NCBI GenBank assembly: GCA_961205875.1
Contig: OY540809.1
Span: 33,678,267-33,742,266, forward strand
Length of the DNA: 64,000 bases
Direction: 5' to 3'
From: Sialis fuliginosa
Lineage: Eukaryota; Arthropoda; Insecta; Megaloptera; Sialidae
The position numbers and the translations under genes were made by a program. Of this stretch, positions 59,550 through 64,000 are shown piece by piece (the first letter of the stretch is position 1; each line of letters starts with the position of its first letter). The notes under the pieces are model-generated. The model was not told the DNA's origin. It made no database searches and was given only the letters and a program-made list of their open reading frames with translations.

Positions 59550-60328
59550 CAGGATGGGGCATTTAAAGTGTTACAGATTATTATCTCAGAACCATCGTAT
59601 ATTTGAAAAAAATGTTTATACCAAAAAATGTTTGGTTGTGAGGGGGTAATCGAATAGTAATATTTATTTGTTATTTTAACGTGGCCTTCAAGGATATTTG
59701 AAGGTCAACATCATTTTTTTTAATATTAACCTATGTTTTTTATTTATAAAAATACACGAATCTTTCATTGAATTTTGAACTTTCAAGAATCTTTTACTCA
59801 GAAACCATAAACTTTAGAAAAAAAGTACGAGATACAAAACATGTTTATTTTGGTCTAATGAAGCTTGGAGAATTATTTAAAAAATTTAATAAACTTTTTC
59901 TATTTATTTTATTTTACCAAAAACAAAAAAAATACGAAATATTAAAAAAGTTTCATTAGACCAAAATAAACCTTTTTTTTGTATCTTGTATCTTTTCTCT
60001 AAAGTTGATGATTTCTAAGTAAAAAAATCTTAATCTCCAAATTATATTGTTAGATATCTTATAAAGTTTAGGTCGTTAAAAAAAAGTTTTCAATGAAAGA
60101 TTCGTGTTTTTTCACGAAGAATAAGATTATTAAATAAAAACTACAGGTTTCTACTTAAAAAAATGATGTTGAGCTTCAAATATACTTGAAGGCCACGTTA
60201 AAGTAAGAAATAAATATTACTATTCGATTACCCCCTCACGGCCAAACATTTTTTGGTTTAAACATTTTTTTTCAAATATGTGATGGTTCTGTGATAATAA
60301 TCTGTAACACTTTAAATGCCCCACCCTG
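59550..60328. mobile_element. 779-bp long-palindrome MITE, TA-CAGGRTGGGGC ends
   Basis: TA at 59548-59549 and 60329-60330. Arms of about 380 bases: left CAGGATGGGGCATTTAAAGT and right complement CAGGGTGGGGCATTTAAAGT, then GTTACAGATTATTATC, GGGGGTAATCGAATAGTAAT, AACGTGGCCTTCAA and more. The two halves nearly meet near 59945. The 63-codon ORF inside is a shadow. Confidence 0.9.
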
Positions 60329-60472
60329 TATATGTAGAAAACAGGTCAATTCAATATTTTGTTAAATAAAGCATTTTTTGTTTAGTTGTATTTTAATACC
60401 AATACATCTCCCCCGAGTACAAGCATTCAATGTTTCAAACGCTTCTCTCGACTAATGTAGATTCGCTTTTTA

Positions 60473-60802
60473 ATGGCTCATGTTGGAATTAACAACATGC
60501 CCGTCGATGCTTTTGAACCTCGCAAACGCAGCGAAATGATTTTAAGTCTTGGTCGTACATTTGCCCGTCACGTTTCGCGAATCAAAGAAATAAAAAATCA
60601 GCGCAAGTGGCTGCCGAAAATGAGATATGTGAAGTTGGAATTGATGGGCGTGGATGTTGTGTCTTCGATTACAGTGGTTCTTAAAATCGAAATGTATGGC
60701 CAAAATGTAATTATATATATTTTTTATTTCCCCGTATTTACGTTGTTACGTTGCCAGTCTTCCGTTGATACTTTTCCTTGCGATTTTCCATTTGAGCAAT
60801 AA
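60473..60802 (+). CDS. Unrecognised 109-codon ORF, possible gene or exon
   Basis: The first ATG follows an in-frame TAG 12 bases upstream. Residues 1-78 look coding: MAHVGINNMPVDAFEPRKRS, EMILSLGRTFARHVSRIKEI, then KWLPKMRYVKLELMGVDVVS, with mixed third positions and less A/T than the flanks. The last 30 residues (IYIFYFPVFTLL) look like run-on into T-rich DNA; a donor-like GGCCAAAATGTAATT lies near 60695. No signal peptide, motif or family recognised. It lies 11 kb downstream of the exon at 49530, on the same strand, but its own upstream stop means it cannot be read straight through from an exon ending before 60461. Confidence 0.35.
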   Translation: MAHVGINNMPVDAFEPRKRSEMILSLGRTFARHVSRIKEIKNQRKWLPKMRYVKLELMGVDVVSSITVVLKIEMYGQNVIIYIFYFPVFTLLRCQSSVDTFPCDFPFEQ

Positions 60803-61529
60803 AAAAATGGCGAAATGTAGCAACTGTCACGGCTTTTTGCTCCTAAGTGGGCACAACGTTGTTCCTATGTGACTTGCACTTACATACGTGATTCTTATCT
60901 TGAATGAACATATTTCTTTTCTCGTGTCGCATTTTTATTGTTATATTTTAGGTTTAAATCGACATTTCGCTGCCTTGGTGAATCTTTAACCAACTGTAAT
61001 GTTTGTAATATACAGCGTTATCATCTACCATATTTAGCGTTTACTGAATCGACTTAAAATATGCATATCAATTGTTACTGTTCTGGAAATAAAGATGTTT
61101 AAATAAACAAATAATATGATATGAAACGTTCATCAGAGAACGTTTCAAATCACTTTTTATCTCCTTTTTTGCACCTTCTGTAGTTATGCGTCTAAAGCAC
61201 CTGCTTCAATTACTTTTCGAACGTTACCTTACTGGGTTTGATGGATTTTTTCTATTTGATCTTTAATTGATAAATACTTTTAATATATCAAGAATTTTTT
61301 TTACAAAAATACCGAATCTATATTTGTAATTATTTAAACATATATTATGTAATATGAAGTAGATAAACTTACTTTATACATACTATATAATTTATATTGA
61401 TTTGTGTTTAAATAAAAATGTTATAATTTGTTAAAACTCCTACACTGCATATATTTAAAACTTTATTTTCATATAGGATATTTTAAGCACTTATACATTT
61501 ATAATCCAAGTTTTGGAATGTAACACAGC
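60803..61529. other. Spacer
   Basis: Less AT-biased up to about 60980, then AT-rich. No further ORF or repeat recognised. Confidence 0.4.
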
Positions 61530-61532
61530 GAG

Positions 61533-61658
61533 TACACGCCTAAAACAATATCTCCTAAAGTTTTGCGAGGAGTTTTAAGTAGAGAGCATTCTCGTACAAT
61601 ACAAGCGACGCGAGGTCCCGCTGACGGCTGTGGTCACCGTCTATCACAAGCGCAATTA
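61533..61658. other. GC-rich coding-like block, possible exon
   Basis: Acceptor-like TAACACAG precedes CGAGTACACGCC and donor-like AATTAAC|GTAAGAA follows at 61659. On the plus strand the frame EYTPKTISPKVLRGVLSREH and onward is open across the block. On the minus strand IDGDHSRQRDLASLVLYENA, then LYLKLLAKL and stop, is also open, so the strand is undecided. CpGs are frequent here and in the following 150 bases (GACGACAGACTCTCGGTCCG, CCACGTCGTGAGAGTGCGG). It could be an internal exon, a 5' UTR or a promoter. In plus orientation it needs two bases from the previous exon, which does not match the phase-0 end of the exon at 51011. Confidence 0.3.
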
Positions 61659-61659
61659 A

Positions 61660-62025
61660 CGTAAGAATTTTTCATTCTTTATTAAATAAGAGTGCGTTTT
61701 GACGACAGACTCTCGGTCCGTACATCATCCGGGGTAATTTATAACTCCTCCCCGGTTTTAACTCGAGACTATATTTTTCTCAACGTCCACGTCGTGAGAG
61801 TGCGGTAATTAATTTCATTTAAAATATACGAGTGTATAAAATGCAATTAATATTGAGTACATAGTTTAAAATTTAAATCCATGTGTATCAATTATTTATA
61901 TTTTACTTGATATATAGTATTTTGGACAGTTCAGTAGCTTAAGTGGCTATATTTACAAATTGTGTCGATTTTTCATTTTCTGAATTCAATCTGACTATTT
62001 TTACCATGGTGTATGTGTATTTATT
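61660..62025. other. Spacer, first half CpG-rich
   Basis: 61685-61805 continues the CpG-rich character; the rest is AT-rich. 61985-62020 (TCTGACTATTTTTACCATGG) is an inverted copy of the TE-tail motif at 32505. Confidence 0.4.
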
Positions 62026-62510
62026 AACTTCCTAATAGGAAGTTATTGTAATGGGTCCAAAAAACAAAACCAAAAATAAACATATTTTTATGTTTCAGGT
62101 TCACTATAGTATATTTACACTATTTTTAGAAAGATGTGTGTGTGTGTTTGTGTGCGTGCTATTTTGGCCTGCACGAAAAATAAAAATTGTTATTGACTCC
62201 GTTGGGGTGTCAATCGAAGCGTCTTGACGTGAATACGATCTAAAAAAAAATTTCATTGAATTCGATCCAGCCGTTTTTTGTTAGAATAAAAAGATTGCAA
62301 AAAGTTGATAATTTCTTGAAAAAGATTTTTATCAGATCTAATTTATAATATATAATTTATTTAATAATTATAATTATATAATTTATTTAATCAATTTAAA
62401 AAATAGTCCAGATTCGTATTAAGTGATATTTTAGGCCCCTACTGTTAAAATAACATATTCATATAAACTATATGTAAACCTTGGATATAATTAATTTAAA
62501 AAATATTTTA
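62026..62510 (+). repeat. TE fragments
   Basis: AACTTCCTAATAGGAAGTTA, TTGTAATGGG starts a repeat with a GTGTGTGTGTTTGTGTGCGT run and GATTGACTCCG-like blocks up to about 62290. ATTAAGTGATATTTTAGGCC (62419) is shared with the ~400-bp units of the large foldback (12462, 15514), showing that this unit exists outside that element. Confidence 0.5.
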
Positions 62511-62927
62511 GAAATTAGTTGTGTGGACCTCAAGGATCGCACCCCACCGTTTTTTGTTTTATGTATATTTATGTAGGGTTTATATATTTTTTTAATAACC
62601 CGACAACTGGAAAATGGTGTGGAACTATTCTTGTTGATTTTTCTTAATCAATAAAAAGTAAATAATTTTTGTCTATCTATTTTATATCTCGTTAGTTTTT
62701 TCCAAATTTTCTTATAGGATACAATCGTATATACTTTAATTAATTAATTTTTGTAATAAAAAACGTTAAATGAATCTATAATATTATAAATGTAAAATGG
62801 GCGATGTAGGTACACCAAAAATAAAAGATTTGTAAAAAATATGTTCACTAATCAATATAAAAACCGATTATACGACGACTCACTATCAAAAGTGCGCTAC
62901 AAAAAACGGTACAAATAACTGCAAAAA
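62511..62927. other. AT-rich spacer
   Basis: No feature recognised. Confidence 0.4.
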
Positions 62928-63086
62928 CTAATACCCGCTGTAGAAAATATCAAAGTAAGCTCCCGCTATGGTGTTTCCGAACATCAAGCCGCCAGAAGGA
63001 AATCCGTTTTGAATAACACCTCTTGAACGACTTCCCGTTCCGTTTTTTCGAAACACCGTCTCCGCGATACCTCTTTCTGCATCCAT
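62928..63086 (-). CDS. 52-residue ORF, candidate small protein or terminal exon
   Basis: ATG at 63086, TAG at 62928-62930. Sequence in parts: MDAERGIAETVFRKNGTGSR, SRGVIQNGFPSGGLMFGNTI, AGAYFDIFYSGY. Gly-rich (about one in five residues), with balanced codon use and G+C far above the flanks, which argues for coding. Upstream, TAA then GTAAAAAGAGGTACAG|GAGGG provides a weak acceptor, so it could be the last exon of a minus-strand gene starting beyond the window. No transmembrane segment or signal peptide is clear, and no family is recognised. A plus-strand frame also exists over part of the block but is shorter. Confidence 0.4.
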   Translation of the reverse strand: MDAERGIAETVFRKNGTGSRSRGVIQNGFPSGGLMFGNTIAGAYFDIFYSGY

Positions 63087-63284
63087 CCCTCCTGTACCTC
63101 TTTTTACCAGTTACTTACGTTAATTTTTATTTTTTACTTTGATACTTGGCATGTGAAAGTTATTAGATTTTCGTTTCTGTGTAAAGGTTTATAGTGTTTT
63201 TTTTTTTTTTTTAATTTTATTTAAAACTTACGGTGTCGTGTTCAAATTTCGAAAATAGATAAAAATTGTAGTCACATTTGACTG

Positions 63285-63654
63285 CAGGGCTTCGAACCGG
63301 AACTGAACCGAAAACCGGAAAAATCGTTTTTTTGCTGGAACGAAAACCGGAACAAAACCGAAATAAAAATATCGGTTTTTTCGGTTCAGTATATGTTAAA
63401 ATACGCGCGTTAACATGATCTTATTTCCCACTTCAATTGTCGTTCGGACTATCATACAAGTACCATAAAATATTTTAAATTATGGTAGAAATTTTTTTTT
63501 AATACTAATATTTTTGTTTAATTAATCACTGAACCGAAAAAAACGGAAAAACCGTTATTTTTTGCGAAACGAAAACCGGAACCGAACCGAAATATATTTT
63601 TTTACTCGAACCGGAACGAAAACCGAAATGAAAAAAAAACTGTTCGAAACCCTG
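63285..63654. mobile_element. 370-bp CAGGG-ended MITE, ACCGGAAC-rich (hAT-like)
   Basis: Ends CAGGGCTTCGAACCGGAACT and, complemented, CAGGGTTTCGAACAGTTTTT. The interior contains many AACCGGAAC / AACCGAAA units on one strand and AAAACCG near both ends. CATTTGA occurs on both sides (63276-63282, 63655-63661), a possible imperfect target duplication. Confidence 0.65.
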
Positions 63655-63699
63655 CATTTGAGTCGTACTGAAGTCAAAATTCAAAATTACTAAACAGTG

Positions 63700-63920
63700 A
63701 TGGACTTACGAATATAAGCTTATTTTACATATAGACCCCATAAACCGGAGCGAAATAATCGCTGCGGCTGCGAATAATTCGCGCCGCAGAAATGATGTAA
63801 ATGGCGGCTTATGTACATACGTGCTCAGACCGGCGCGGCGGTTAATCGCCGAGGGTGCGGAAATTAAAACGTGTTCGACAGCGTTTTAACCGCTGCCGCG
63901 CTTGTTTGAAGACAAAAAAA
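63700..63920. repeat. GC-rich block with GCGGC / GCCGC symmetry
   Basis: About 63730-63905 is strongly CpG-rich: GAATAATTCGCGCCGCAG, ATGGCGGCTTATGTACATAC, GGCGCGGCGGTTAATCGCCG, AACCGCTGCCGCGC. Imperfect inverted segments suggest a MITE, but ends were not found; a CpG-rich promoter is the alternative. The window ends in a TTA microsatellite (about 63937-63963). Confidence 0.4.
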
Positions 63921-64000
63921 AGAATATTAATTAATTATTATTTATTATTATTATTATTATTAATTAAGATATTATTTTATAAATTTAATTTATTCAGTGG

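Overview
This is AT-rich nuclear DNA from a multicellular animal, most likely an insect. The evidence is the strong A/T bias, an eukaryotic splice donor ending the only long coding exon, hAT, piggyBac-like and Helitron-like termini, many TA-flanked foldback MITEs, and a non-LTR retrotransposon relic. I cannot place the order or species. No bacterial-style operon, rRNA, tRNA or CRISPR array is visible.

Most of the window is layered mobile-element debris with few genes. Region 1-11,500: a TA-flanked MITE family (2 copies here, 2 more at 38.6 and 47.2 kb), several foldback MITEs, and the 3' end of a LINE with one frameshift. Region 11,525-16,459: the most striking structure, a 4.9-kb foldback element with an 8-bp target duplication. 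Its ~1-kb inverted arms begin with arrays of a 15-17 bp minisatellite, and it contains a nested Helitron and a ~900-bp repeat whose inverted sister lies at 18.7-19.7 kb. Region 16.5-30 kb: Helitrons (one holding a nested hAT), a CAGG-type TA MITE, a TGAGTACG MITE, and a non-autonomous hAT with perfect 8-bp duplications carrying an internal GC-rich palindrome. Region 30.2-30.6 kb: a CpG-rich island that may be a promoter or 5' UTR exon.

Region 32.8-38 kb: large palindromes and, on the minus strand, a three-exon gene relic whose exons join in frame across three splice-like boundaries but carry stops. Region 38.6-49 kb: two more MITE copies, an inverted G-rich minisatellite, a Helitron, and long featureless AT-rich DNA. 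Region 49,530-51,011: the one convincing gene, a 494-codon N/Q/P/S-rich first coding exon on the plus strand ending at a canonical donor. The following intron probably runs through much of 51-60 kb and is filled with a TA MITE carrying CRE-like sites, a piggyBac transposase C-terminal relic, a TTAA-flanked piggyBac-type MITE, an intact 1-kb hAT foldback and two more palindromic MITEs. The last 3.6 kb holds three short coding-like islands (a 109-codon ORF, a GC-rich possible exon, and a 52-codon minus-strand ORF) and a small CAGGG-ended element.

The genes do not form a recognisable pathway. All assignments come from reading the sequence alone; no database search was run.
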